Notes under the pieces: model-generated
Database searches by the model: none
What the model saw: the letters and a program-made list of their open reading frames with translations, nothing else
Told to the model about the DNA's origin: nothing
Made by a program: the position numbers and the translations under genes
Shown: positions 8,263 through 16,929 of the stretch, one piece after another
Layout of the letters: every line of letters starts with the position of its first letter
Position numbering within the stretch: the stretch's first letter is position 1
Assembly: GCF_002943425.1 (NCBI RefSeq)
Contig: NZ_PTRA01000001.1
Span: 2,480,001-2,544,000, forward strand
Origin: Siphonobacter curvatus
GTDB taxonomy: Bacteria; Bacteroidota; Bacteroidia; Cytophagales; Spirosomataceae
Reading direction: 5' to 3'
Length of the DNA stretch: 64,000 nucleotides

Positions 8263-8673
8263 GGGAATGAGTTCCTTTTGAATAATACGTTGGTGTAATT
8301 CCCGAATAAAAGGACCGTATTCAATGAACGTTTCGGGTTTTATGATATAATCGGCGGCTCCCAGCGTCAGGCAGCGTTCGATCGTACTTTGAATGGGCGA
8401 CGTTGAAGCAATGATGACGGGAATGGAAGCGTACGCGGGCAGGGCTTTTAGTTCGTTAATGAGGTCGTATCCGTTTTTGCCCGGCATATTAAGATCCGAT
8501 AAAATGACGTCAGGTTTGCGGGGAGCGTTAAGTGTCAGCCATTCCAGCAGGTCATCGCCGTTCTTTACCAGAGCTTCCACTTCAAATAAGCCCGATGCTT
8601 CGTCGAATCCTTGTTGCATAAAGAATCGTTCGTCCTCGTCGTTTTCCGCAATTAAAATCGTATAAGTTCTCAT
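8260..8673 (-). CDS. Receiver-only response regulator
   Basis: A 137-residue single receiver domain. Acidic residues in AENDEDE (9-15), phospho-acceptor Asp60 in ILSDLNMPGKNG, Ser/Thr in IASTSP and Lys in IIKPE are all present, so it should be phosphorylatable. No output domain. It starts 13 bases after the stop of the upstream PAS kinase on the same strand, so the two form an operon and a probable cognate pair. Its stop codon lies inside the 26-bp inverted repeat shared with the convergent regulator. The two receivers in this block are clearly different in sequence, so they are not a recent duplication. Confidence 0.9.
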   Translation of the reverse strand: MRTYTILIAENDEDERFFMQQGFDEASGLFEVEALVKNGDDLLEWLTLNAPRKPDVILSDLNMPGKNGYDLINELKALPAYASIPVIIASTSPIQSTIERCLTLGAADYIIKPETFIEYGPFIRELHQRIIQKELIP

Positions 8674-8686
8674 ACGAAACGTTCAC

Positions 8687-10570
8687 TTAATTTTCGTACA
8701 ATGTAAAATGAAAGGTCGTCCCCTGACCGGCTTCTGATTCAAGCCAGATGGTGCCCCGGTGCCGATCGACAATTTTTTTACAGATCGTCAGTCCAATGCC
8801 CGTACCGGGATATTCTTTCTGGGTATGCAGACGTCTGAACATATCAAACACTTTCGCGTAATCCCCGGGAGCAATCCCGATCCCATTGTCCGATACGGAA
8901 AATTTCACGTGTCCTTCCCCCTCCGTACACCGAATCGTAATGAGTGGCTTTTCCGCGTCGGTAAATTTCAATGCATTACTCAGCAAATTTTGGAGTAACT
9001 GAACCAGCTGTACCCGATCTCCTTTCACGACATCCACTTCGCATTCGATACGAATTTCCGGCTGGGTACGTTCGATCGAACTCTTCAGGTTTTGCAACGC
9101 CTGCTCGATGAGTTCCGACGTCGGCATGGTTACTTCCAGAATTTCGCCACGACTCAACTGCGAATAATGCAGCAGGTTCTGAATTAGCTCCCGCATGCGA
9201 TTGGCCGCGTGAATCGTTCGGCTAATATAAGCTTTTAGGTCCGTGTATTGCTCGGCATCGAGTTTCAAATCCAGCAGTTGCAGGTAGCTTTTAATCGTCC
9301 GGATGGGCTCCTGCAGGTCGTGAGAAACGATGGAAGTAAACTGTTCCAGTTCCTGATTGGCGTAGGCCAGTTCGGTATTGGTTTTTTTAAGCGTATGAGC
9401 CAGTGAGCGGAATCGTTCGTAGCTTTCCCGTAAGGCCAGCTCGGCCTGTTTGCGTTCGGTCAGATCACGGGTTACTTTCGAGAAGCCCATGAACACCTTT
9501 TCACTGCTGTACAGGGCCGTAATAACCACGTTAGCCCAAAATCTACTGCCATCCTTTCGGAGTCGCCAGCCCTCTTCCTCGTACTTACCCACGGCCAGAG
9601 CCGTTCGTAATTCAAAATCCGGCTTACCGCTCAGGATGTCTTCTTCAGTATAAAAAATGGAAAAATACTTACCCAGAATTTCCTCGGTCGTGTATCCATT
9701 GATTCGCTGAGCCCCGGTATTCCAGCTGACAATACGCCCTTTTTCATCCATCATGAAAATACCGTAATCGCCTACCTGTTCCACTAAGGAACGATAGCGT
9801 TCCTCACTCTCTCGCAGGGCTTCCTGTTGGTACTTCGTTTCGGTAAGATCGCGGGTTACTTTTGAGAAGCCAATGTGTTCATTTCGTTCGTTGAACAAGG
9901 CAGTAATGACCACATTCGCCCAAAAGACCGAGCCGTCTTTCTTAACCCGCCAGCCTTGTTCTTCGTACTTACCCGTCGCTACTGCAATTTTTAGCTCGCG
10001 AGCGGGTTTGCCATCCTTAAGGTCCTCCGCCGTGTAAAAAGTGGAAAAGTGTTTTCCTATAATTTCATCGGGAGAATACCCTTTGGTACGCTGGGCTCCT
10101 TCATTCCAGGTGACGATGTGTCCACCAATGTCGAGTAGAAAAATGGCGTACTCTTTGACCCCTTCTACCATCAGGCGGTAGCGTTCTTCATTGTCTCGCA
10201 GGCGGATGGTTTCCTCCAACACCGTGGTATTATCCCGCAGTAAACAGGTATAGCCCGTGCAGATCTGCTCTTCGTCAAAAACGGGGGTGACCGTCATTTC
10301 TCCCCAGAAATGGCTACCATCTTTTCGAAAAATCCAGCTTTTGCTGTGCGTGACTCCCTGACGTAGAGCTACGGTTCGCTCATATTCTGCATGAATGAGA
10401 TCGTTGCCGCCACTTCTCAGCAGGGCCATCGACTGATGATTCAAGTCGTTGATTGAATAACCCGTCAGCGTAGTTGCTCCGGGATTACAATACTGAATAT
10501 ACCCATCTGCATCCAGCAGGAATAGAGCATCACTAATGTGTTCCAGTATTTGACGGTAATTGACCACCAT
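8687..10570 (-). CDS. PAS-domain sensor histidine kinase (three PAS, two tandem-duplicated)
   Basis: A 627-residue cytoplasmic kinase. PAS1 spans about residues 5-115; PAS2 (128-250) and PAS3 (256-380) are near copies, sharing GKYEE-GWR, KDGS-FWANVVITAL and GFSKVTRDLTE. A helical linker (385-410) leads to the phosphoacceptor domain with His417 in SIVSHDLQEP and then the HATPase domain (N box NLLSNALKF, G1 DNGIGIAPG, G2 GTGIGLTIC). The SHDLQEP signature groups it with phytochrome-like kinases that use stand-alone receivers, in keeping with the receiver gene 13 bases downstream. The signal is not known. Upstream lies a terminator belonging to the tRNA-Val gene, so the operon must start from the short spacer at about 10571-10619. 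Confidence 0.92.
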   Translation of the reverse strand: MVVNYRQILEHISDALFLLDADGYIQYCNPGATTLTGYSINDLNHQSMALLRSGGNDLIHAEYERTVALRQGVTHSKSWIFRKDGSHFWGEMTVTPVFDEEQICTGYTCLLRDNTTVLEETIRLRDNEERYRLMVEGVKEYAIFLLDIGGHIVTWNEGAQRTKGYSPDEIIGKHFSTFYTAEDLKDGKPARELKIAVATGKYEEQGWRVKKDGSVFWANVVITALFNERNEHIGFSKVTRDLTETKYQQEALRESEERYRSLVEQVGDYGIFMMDEKGRIVSWNTGAQRINGYTTEEILGKYFSIFYTEEDILSGKPDFELRTALAVGKYEEEGWRLRKDGSRFWANVVITALYSSEKVFMGFSKVTRDLTERKQAELALRESYERFRSLAHTLKKTNTELAYANQELEQFTSIVSHDLQEPIRTIKSYLQLLDLKLDAEQYTDLKAYISRTIHAANRMRELIQNLLHYSQLSRGEILEVTMPTSELIEQALQNLKSSIERTQPEIRIECEVDVVKGDRVQLVQLLQNLLSNALKFTDAEKPLITIRCTEGEGHVKFSVSDNGIGIAPGDYAKVFDMFRRLHTQKEYPGTGIGLTICKKIVDRHRGTIWLESEAGQGTTFHFTLYEN

Positions 10571-10619
10571 GGAGCTTACAATAATAAAATACCGGAATCG
10601 GGCTTAGCCCATTCGAGTA

Positions 10620-10668
10620 TAAACAAAAACACCCGCTTAAATTAACTTTAAGCGGGTGTTTTTGTTTA
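10620..10668. terminator. Intrinsic terminator downstream of tRNA-Val
   Basis: Perfect 22-bp inverted repeat (10620-10641 with 10647-10668, loop TTAAC). Stem core ACCCGCTTAAA flanked by A/T runs. It lies just past the 3' end of the minus-strand tRNA and ahead of the PAS kinase gene. Confidence 0.9.
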
Positions 10669-10686
10669 TTGGTACTTTACAAAAAG

Positions 10687-10761
10687 TGAAATGTAAGGGA
10701 CTCGAACCCCTGACCCCTACCCTGTCAAGGTAGTGCTCTGAACCAACTGAGCTAACATTCC
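10687..10761 (-). tRNA. tRNA-Val (anticodon GAC)
   Basis: A 75-base cloverleaf on the minus strand: acceptor GGAATGT with ACATTTC, D arm GCTC/GAGC, anticodon stem CTACC/GGTAG with loop TTGACAG (anticodon GAC, valine), T arm AGGGG-TTCGAGT-CCCTT, discriminator A. The CCA end is not encoded and must be added by CCA transferase. A strong terminator follows. Confidence 0.95.
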
Positions 10762-10773
10762 AAGCGTTTAGGA

Positions 10774-12099
10774 TCACAAAAATAAGGCTCGATTAGACGG
10801 ATGCAAGAATTGGACTCCTTTTTTTATTCGGGTCAAAATGGTTAGCATGATGAATCCAACCACAAAGACTCCAGCAATGACCAGCACACTGTACCGCATG
10901 GAACCAGTGAACTGAATGACAACGCCAAAGAGAAAGGTTCCGATTACGGTTGATGTTTTATCGCATACGTCGTAAAAACTGAAGAACGAAGCCGTATCGT
11001 GCGTACCCGTAGGCAGCAGTTTGGCGTAAGTCGAACGCGACAGCGACTGGATCCCACCCATGACCAGACCCACGACGAAGGCCAGTACGTAAAACTGAGC
11101 ACCCGTCTGCACGAAGTACGCAGCCCCGCAAATACCAATCCAGATGAATACCGCGACCATCAGAGCCCGGAAATTTCCCCAACGGGCCGAGGCTTTGGCA
11201 AACAGCCAGGCTCCCAAAATCGCCACCAGTTGAATGACTAGTAGGACGGCAATGAGGGAACCGGAGTCCAGGTGAAGTTCTTTATCGCCGAAAAGTGTGG
11301 CCAGATACATAACTGTCTGTACCCCCATGTTATAGCAGAAGTACGCCAGCAGAAAGCGTTTCAACAGCGGCATACCTTTGATCTGTTGCAACACCAGTTT
11401 CAGCTGGATGAAGCCATTCCATAACCAGTTTTTCTGCCGTTCCTTTTCCAGCGATACTTCCGGTAGGTACGCAAACGTATACTGAGCGAAACCCGCCCAC
11501 CATACACCCACGCTCAGGAAGGCAATGCGGGGCGGCAGACTCGCATCGGTGATACCGTACCATTCGGGTTTCAATACCATTGTCAGGTTAAAAACCAGCA
11601 GTAGTACACTACCGATATAGCCTAAAGAAAAACCGCGGGCACTCACGGCATCGTAACGATCTTCCGTCACGATTTCGGGCAGGAAGGAATTATAATAGAC
11701 GATACTCCCCGCCCAGCCGACGAGCGAGAAGATGAAAAACAGCGTTGAGCTGACGTAATTTTCTTTCGTAAAAAAGAAGAGTAAGGCACAATTGAAGGCT
11801 CCGAAATAACAGAAGATTTTCATGAACAGCTTCTTGCGACCGGAGTAATCAGCTATGGCTGAAAACAGGGGACTCAGCACGGCAATGATCAAAAAAGCGA
11901 TGGATACGGAATAGGAAAACACCACCGAATTCTGAAACTCCATCCCGAAGTAGGTAACAAAATCCGGGGAGCGGGTTACTGCCGTGGCCCCAAAGTAGAT
12001 GGGAAAAATGGCGGTTACAATCACCAAAGCGTGTACGGAATTAGCCCAGTCATAAAAACACCAGGCATTAATCACTTTGGGGTCATTTTTAATCAGCAT
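10774..12099 (-). CDS. UMF1-type MFS transporter
   Basis: A 441-residue membrane protein with about 12 hydrophobic segments. The N-terminal INAWCFYDWANS and the Arg/Lys-rich loop after helix 2 (ADYSGRKKLFMK) are characteristic of the UMF1/Atg22-like branch of the major facilitator superfamily. A second MFS-like loop GGIQSLSRSTYAKLLP is also typical. These are inner-membrane exporters, mostly of unknown substrate in bacteria; the yeast relative exports amino acids from the vacuole. It ends 12 bases from the 5' end of tRNA-Val on the same strand and could be co-transcribed with it. No substrate can be inferred from the neighbours. Confidence 0.88.
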   Translation of the reverse strand: MLIKNDPKVINAWCFYDWANSVHALVIVTAIFPIYFGATAVTRSPDFVTYFGMEFQNSVVFSYSVSIAFLIIAVLSPLFSAIADYSGRKKLFMKIFCYFGAFNCALLFFFTKENYVSSTLFFIFSLVGWAGSIVYYNSFLPEIVTEDRYDAVSARGFSLGYIGSVLLLVFNLTMVLKPEWYGITDASLPPRIAFLSVGVWWAGFAQYTFAYLPEVSLEKERQKNWLWNGFIQLKLVLQQIKGMPLLKRFLLAYFCYNMGVQTVMYLATLFGDKELHLDSGSLIAVLLVIQLVAILGAWLFAKASARWGNFRALMVAVFIWIGICGAAYFVQTGAQFYVLAFVVGLVMGGIQSLSRSTYAKLLPTGTHDTASFFSFYDVCDKTSTVIGTFLFGVVIQFTGSMRYSVLVIAGVFVVGFIMLTILTRIKKGVQFLHPSNRALFL

Positions 12100-12168
12100 A
12101 CAGAACGTTGTTTACGGCCCCTTAAAGATAGAGCAATTCGACAGCCGACCGCAAAGTTGACTTATAAA

Positions 12169-12210
12169 AACACCCGACTACCGTACATGACCATACGAAA
12201 GCCGGGTGTT
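12169..12210 (-). terminator. Weak hairpin between SDR and UMF1 genes
   Basis: AACACCCG (12169-12176) pairs with CGGGTGTT (12203-12210) across a 26-base loop. On the minus strand it is followed by TTTTATAAG, so it could end the SDR transcript. Confidence 0.5.
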
Positions 12211-12231
12211 AAAATCGATTCATTTTTCTGC

Positions 12232-13032
12232 TCAGGAGTTCGTATCCGCAGGTCGCTGCTGCTTATTCATCGTATCCGCCAGCATGGAATCCGGCATAAC
12301 GTTGCTTACCGCTGTCTGCAGCCTGTTTTTCAGACCTGATACTACTTTGTCGTCGCCTGCCATCAGAGCCTCGTAACCATCTTTCGCCACTTGTACTGGA
12401 TCGGCCAGATCGCCCTCCTGCACGATTTTCGACTCCTGCATCTGGGCTTTGTTAAAGAAATCAGTGTCCGTTGGACCAGGCAATAAGGCCGTAATCGTAA
12501 CGTCACTTTCCTTGATTTCACTCCGCAGGGCTTCGGTAAACGATAGTACGAAGGCCTTGGTCGCGTGATAGACCGCCTGCCAGGGACCGGGCAATTTGCT
12601 GGCAATAGAGGCCACATTCAGGATTTTCCCATCGTTGCGAGCCACCATTTCCTGCAAGTAAAACTTCGTCAGCGATACGTAGGCACTAACGTTCAGCTGA
12701 ATAATATCTAGCTCCCGTTCCAGATCCGTATCGACAAAGAGTCCGTACTGTCCCTGACCGGCATTATTGACCAGTACATCGATCTGAATGCCTTTGGCTT
12801 TCACTTCTTCATATACTTGTTGGGGAGCTTCCCGTTGTACCAGATCTTTCGCCAGGGTGACGACCTCTACTCCGTATTGCTGGCTTAATTTGATAGCCGT
12901 TGTATTCAGTTCGTCGGCATTGCGAGCGACGATGACCAGATTATACTGATCGTTAGCGAATAGCTTGGCTAGTTCATACCCAATGCCACTCGTGGCTCCG
13001 GTGATCAGAGCAAATTTTTCCTGCATTGCCAT
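12232..13032 (-). CDS. Short-chain dehydrogenase/reductase (SDR)
   Basis: About 266 residues with a Rossmann fold. Visible: TGATSGIG cofactor loop near the N-terminus, VNNAGQGQYG, active-site Ser in NVASIAS, and the YHATK catalytic Tyr/Lys. The Arg in VARNADEL after beta-2 suggests NADP(H) preference. The start is set at the ATG at 13032 (MAMQEKFALITG); the frame extends 13 codons further upstream but without domain content. The overall pattern resembles the DltE/YqjQ-like SDRs often annotated as general oxidoreductases. The substrate is not known, and the neighbours (transporter, M20 peptidase) do not help. Confidence 0.9.
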   Translation of the reverse strand: MAMQEKFALITGATSGIGYELAKLFANDQYNLVIVARNADELNTTAIKLSQQYGVEVVTLAKDLVQREAPQQVYEEVKAKGIQIDVLVNNAGQGQYGLFVDTDLERELDIIQLNVSAYVSLTKFYLQEMVARNDGKILNVASIASKLPGPWQAVYHATKAFVLSFTEALRSEIKESDVTITALLPGPTDTDFFNKAQMQESKIVQEGDLADPVQVAKDGYEALMAGDDKVVSGLKNRLQTAVSNVMPDSMLADTMNKQQRPADTNS

Positions 13033-13089
13033 AGTTGATAAGGGCTGGTTATGTACTGAATTCGAAAACAACCATACCTAGCAAAACCC

Positions 13090-13126
13090 AACAGCCTGAT
13101 GGGGTAAAAAGTCCCACCAGGCTGTT
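13090..13126 (-). terminator. Hairpin downstream of the M20 peptidase
   Basis: A 14-bp stem with one mismatch (13090-13103 with 13113-13126; loop TAAAAAGT plus flanks), core CAGCCTG/CAGGCTG. On the minus strand it is followed by GGGTTTTGC. A weak to moderate terminator. Confidence 0.55.
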
Positions 13127-13148
13127 CATGAAGCAATTAACTAATTCC

Positions 13149-14447
13149 TTATTCCGTATAACCAGCTTCCGACAGTACGATCAGCAGGGCTTGCTGAATA
13201 CCGAGATATCCTTTATCGTTCATCCACCACTCGTTTAGGGAGTGGGCTCCACCACCCACGCCACCGATACCAATCGTAGCCGCCGGAACGCCCTTCGCAA
13301 ACGGAATATTGGCATTGGTGGAGCTGCTGTGCAGTGAAGGTTCGGCTTTGAGATACCGGCTGATGGCAATCATCCGCTGAATGAGAGGCTGCTTGGCCTC
13401 CGTCATACCCGAAGGCCGATCGCCTACTTTCTTGACGTCTACCGTCAGGTCGGCACCCATTCGTTTGATGGCATTCTCTTCCTGCAACCCTTTCTGTACG
13501 GCAGCCAGAAACAGGTCATTGATTCCGGCCAGCTTCGACTGATCTTCCGAACGCATATCGACCTCCATCCACGATTCAAACGGAATGGCATTTACGGAAG
13601 TCCCGCCACCAATCACACTGACGCTGTAGGTCGTTTTAGGCCCCATGCGGGTAAATTTGTCCGCCTCCAGCGTAAAGTAATGAATCGCCCGACCCAGGGC
13701 CTGATGCGGATTGACCAGCCCAAACGAACCGTAGGAATGCCCGCCCGGCCCTTTGTACGTTACTCGATACCGTACCGAACCGACGCCGCCGTTGGTGATT
13801 GGTCCGATGCCCGACCCGTCTACCGACAGGTAAGAATCAATTTTAGGGCCTTTTCCGGAGAACAGGTGTTTAACGCCCCGCAGATCGCCCAGGCCTTCTT
13901 CGCCTACCGTACCGACAAAGAGTATATCACCTTCGGTGCGGAGGTTGTTTTTCTGCATGGTTTTAAGAACGGCCAGCACAACGGCTAGTCCCCGACTATC
14001 ATCCCCGATGCCGGGAGCAAACAGGGTATCGCCCCGCTGTTTCACCGTTACATCCGTTCCTTCCGGGAAAACGGTATCGAGGTGTCCTTCCAGGACTACC
14101 GTTCGTTTGCCCGTTTTGCCTTTTCGACGAGCCAGTACGTTGCCTACTTCATCCATCCATACCGAATCGGCTCCGGCGGCTCGCAGTAATTCAGCATATT
14201 TTTTGGCCCGTACCTGCTCTTTGAAGGGCGGGGAAGGAATCTGCGTTAACAGCAAATGATCTTTACGCGTTTCGGGCTCAAGGTCCAGAATGGTTTGAAA
14301 GGCCGTTTTTACCCGGGGACGACTGGTCAGTGTACTGATTTCAGTTTCGTATTTCTTCTCTGGCATGAGCGGTGTAGCCGTCTTCTGAGCCCAGCCGGAG
14401 CCCGAGTAAACCACCGTGGCCAAAGCCAGTAGTAGTGTTTTCTTCAT
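13149..14447 (-). CDS. Secreted M20-family metallopeptidase
   Basis: A 432-residue protein with a signal peptide (MKKTLLLALATVVYSGSGWAQ). M20 dizinc motifs are in order: EGHLDTVFPEG (zinc His and catalytic Asp), GIGDDSRGLAV (bridging Asp), GTVGEEGLGDLRG (catalytic Glu pair) and a late GGAHSLNEWW (zinc His). A lid/dimerisation domain lies between them. It should hydrolyse small peptides or acylated amino acids in the periplasm, resembling peptidase T / carboxypeptidase G2-like enzymes. It lies upstream of the SDR gene and downstream of the NamZ-like gene on the same strand. A role in recovering wall peptides together with NamZ is possible but only inferred from position. Confidence 0.9.
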   Translation of the reverse strand: MKKTLLLALATVVYSGSGWAQKTATPLMPEKKYETEISTLTSRPRVKTAFQTILDLEPETRKDHLLLTQIPSPPFKEQVRAKKYAELLRAAGADSVWMDEVGNVLARRKGKTGKRTVVLEGHLDTVFPEGTDVTVKQRGDTLFAPGIGDDSRGLAVVLAVLKTMQKNNLRTEGDILFVGTVGEEGLGDLRGVKHLFSGKGPKIDSYLSVDGSGIGPITNGGVGSVRYRVTYKGPGGHSYGSFGLVNPHQALGRAIHYFTLEADKFTRMGPKTTYSVSVIGGGTSVNAIPFESWMEVDMRSEDQSKLAGINDLFLAAVQKGLQEENAIKRMGADLTVDVKKVGDRPSGMTEAKQPLIQRMIAISRYLKAEPSLHSSSTNANIPFAKGVPAATIGIGGVGGGAHSLNEWWMNDKGYLGIQQALLIVLSEAGYTE

Positions 14448-14568
14448 AGGTTCGTTCGTTTACAAAATGGGAAAGGAAGCAATTTAAGGTACGCCCCTTT
14501 GTTTGACAAGCCTTCCGGAAATCCCCCTAAGAAAAATAGCTACTCAAACTAGGTCTTGAATGAATGCC

Positions 14569-15759
14569 CTACGGATACAACAAGTACTTTTTCCGCATGG
14601 TCTTAAACTGTGAAAGACCCGGCTCCCAGCTCTTTCGAATCTCGGCTTCGCTTTTGCCAGCAATGATTTGCTCCCGCAGTTGTTCGGTCCCCGATAGTTT
14701 ATCAAACTCGCCAATTTCTTTATGCTGACTTTTATCGAAGAAACGGTCCTTATCCGGATACGCCAGATACATTTCAATGAGCCATTGCAGATTTAGGCGA
14801 CCGCTTTTGCGTAGTTGCCGGGTATCGTATTTCCGTAAATCCAGTCCGTAACAGTCCTGATTCTCGTGCAAAGGTTCTTCTTTCATCCCTTTAATACTGA
14901 CGGGCTTGAACGAGAAGGCATACTTGCCTTTCAGGGCCGGAGCACCTAGTACGGTGAAGGGGAAGTACGTACCTCTTCCCTGGCTGATGATGGTTCCCTC
15001 AAACCAGCAAATATGCGGATATAATAGAATGGATTGCTGCGTATTCAGATTGGGCGATGGCATCACGGGCAAATCATAGGGCAACTCGTGCCGGTAGTTG
15101 GCCACTTTTACAATGTGTAGTTGACAGGTCGCTTTGTTCGTCAACCAGCCTTCTCCATTGATCATCTGGGCAAATTCGGCGATGGTCATGCCGTGGCTGA
15201 CGGGAATACGGTGCATCCCGATGCCCGAGTGCAGGTGGTCTTCCAAAATGGGACCATCGACGAGGTACCCGTTGGGATTGGGCCGATCCAGAATCACCAG
15301 CTCCTTTTTATTTTCCACGCAGGATTCCATCACCCGGTGCAGGGTGTTGATGTACGTGTAAAAGCGGGCTCCTACATCCTGAATATCGTAAACCAGCAGA
15401 TCGACATCCGTTAAATCCTCGGGTAGCGGTTTCTTGCGTTTGCCGTACAGCGAGAGCACCGGAATTCCCGTTTTGGGATCGCGTTCGTCGCCGACTTTGG
15501 CTCCATTACTGGCATTGCCCCGAAAGCCGTGTTCAGGACCGAAAATCTTTACAATCTGTACCCCGCGGCTCACCAGACTATCCACACTGGGCCGGGAGCC
15601 AATAATCGAGGTTTGATTCACAACCAGAGCTACCCGTTTTCCTTTCAGATACGGTAGGTATTCATCGATCCGGTCGGCTCCCGTGAGGATAGGTTTGGAA
15701 GTTTGAGCCTGGGTATAGAAGCCAAAAAAGAGCCAGAAAAGCAAAATAGTGAGCCGCAT
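14569..15759 (-). CDS. DUF1343 / NamZ-like exo-beta-N-acetylmuramidase
   Basis: A 396-residue secreted protein; the ATG at 15759 begins a clear signal peptide (MRLTILLFWLFFGFYTQAQ), whereas the frame upstream lacks one. Domain features of the DUF1343 (YbbC/NamZ) family: KRVALVVNQTS, FGPEHGFRGNA, SLYGKRKKP, DVGARFYTYI, VLDRPNPNG, EGTIISQGRGT. NamZ of Bacillus subtilis removes terminal MurNAc from the non-reducing end of peptidoglycan fragments, and NamZ homologues occur in MurNAc-scavenging Bacteroidota. Probably periplasmic or surface-located and used in cell-wall turnover or scavenging. The upstream gene encodes a LytS-type kinase. No MurNAc transporter or kinase is in the window. Confidence 0.88.
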   Translation of the reverse strand: MRLTILLFWLFFGFYTQAQTSKPILTGADRIDEYLPYLKGKRVALVVNQTSIIGSRPSVDSLVSRGVQIVKIFGPEHGFRGNASNGAKVGDERDPKTGIPVLSLYGKRKKPLPEDLTDVDLLVYDIQDVGARFYTYINTLHRVMESCVENKKELVILDRPNPNGYLVDGPILEDHLHSGIGMHRIPVSHGMTIAEFAQMINGEGWLTNKATCQLHIVKVANYRHELPYDLPVMPSPNLNTQQSILLYPHICWFEGTIISQGRGTYFPFTVLGAPALKGKYAFSFKPVSIKGMKEEPLHENQDCYGLDLRKYDTRQLRKSGRLNLQWLIEMYLAYPDKDRFFDKSQHKEIGEFDKLSGTEQLREQIIAGKSEAEIRKSWEPGLSQFKTMRKKYLLYP

Positions 15760-15845
15760 AAGTAGGACGTAGATTCGGAGGTGACTGAAATTCGAACCCA
15801 AGGTACGGGGAAATTGTGGCCCTACCGATGCGGCTACGTGCATTT

Positions 15846-16880
15846 TTAGACGGGTATCAGCGGCAGAGCTACGACAAACTGGCCCGCCTCCTGTCGCACG
15901 GAAGGCTGAGCCTGTCCGAGCATCTGGTACTTCCGAACGATATTCGTCAGCCCCACCCCATTGGAAGGAAGCCGTTGTTTTTTCGGTTGCAGGTTGTTTC
16001 GGACGTAGAGATTGGCCAGCTCATCCGTGTGGATTTCTACGCGTAGGGGCTGGCTGCCCAGTACCACATTGTGCTTGACGGCGTTTTCCACCAGTAGCTG
16101 AAGCGTCAGGGGTGGCAACTGATACCGCCGGTACTGCGGGTCGATCTGGCTCACCAATTGAAAGCCCGCCCCGTGCCGGGTGCGTAACAAATGAGCATAG
16201 GAGCGGATAAATTCCAGCTCCGTATGCAAATCCGTCAGATCCTGCTCGTTGGCCCGTAACACGTAACGGTACACGGAACTCAGCTCCTGAGCGAAGGTTT
16301 CGGCCTGAACCGGATTTTCGCCGATCAGGGCAATCAGCGAATTGAGACTATTGAACAGAAAATGCGGATTGACCTGTTGTTTGAGCACATCCATCTGCTG
16401 CTGCATGTTCAACTCTTTCAGTACCACTTCCCGACGGGTACTTTCCCGGAGCTGATTATACGTAAAAATGGATTCGTGACAACCCGCCGACGTAACGTTC
16501 GTAACAAAACCTATCATCAATACCCAGGGAATCTTATCGGGATTGTATAGATATCCCAGTTGGTCGTATACCCAGAAGACGCCGAGAATAACCGACATCA
16601 TCACCGCCACGTAGCCCAGCATGGAATACAGTAATCGCTGCCCGAACTCATCCGGGGCTCCGTAGCAAAACCGCATGAATTTCATCCAGAGCGTAAGGGT
16701 AACGAATACAACCAGTCCCCAGCCATTGGCAATCAGCGTGGTACTCACGAACAAGGAACGATGCTGAAAGTACGTCGCCCCAAAGATAATGTAATTGGCA
16801 ATGATCAGAGCCGGGTAATTGAGTAGATAAATCAGAAAGTCGTAGCGGTCAAACCGTGCCCACTGTTTCATGAAATCCAA
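15846..16880 (-). CDS. LytS/YehU-type sensor histidine kinase
   Basis: A 344-residue membrane kinase. About four hydrophobic segments occupy residues 15-145, followed by a coiled coil and the His_kinase domain: QVNPHFLFNSLNSL contains the phosphoacceptor His, and a degenerate HATPase part shows LTLQLLVENAVKHN and GVGLTNIVRKY. Such kinases normally pair with a LytTR-type regulator, but no LytTR gene lies next to it here, so it is an orphan in this window. It is 86 bases upstream of the NamZ-like gene on the same strand. ATG at codon 4 is an alternative start. The signal is unknown. Confidence 0.9.
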   Translation of the reverse strand: MDFMKQWARFDRYDFLIYLLNYPALIIANYIIFGATYFQHRSLFVSTTLIANGWGLVVFVTLTLWMKFMRFCYGAPDEFGQRLLYSMLGYVAVMMSVILGVFWVYDQLGYLYNPDKIPWVLMIGFVTNVTSAGCHESIFTYNQLRESTRREVVLKELNMQQQMDVLKQQVNPHFLFNSLNSLIALIGENPVQAETFAQELSSVYRYVLRANEQDLTDLHTELEFIRSYAHLLRTRHGAGFQLVSQIDPQYRRYQLPPLTLQLLVENAVKHNVVLGSQPLRVEIHTDELANLYVRNNLQPKKQRLPSNGVGLTNIVRKYQMLGQAQPSVRQEAGQFVVALPLIPV

Positions 16881-16929
16881 TGTTCAGCGAATGAAAAGGG
16901 TACCGAAAAGCACTAAAAGCAATCGGCTT

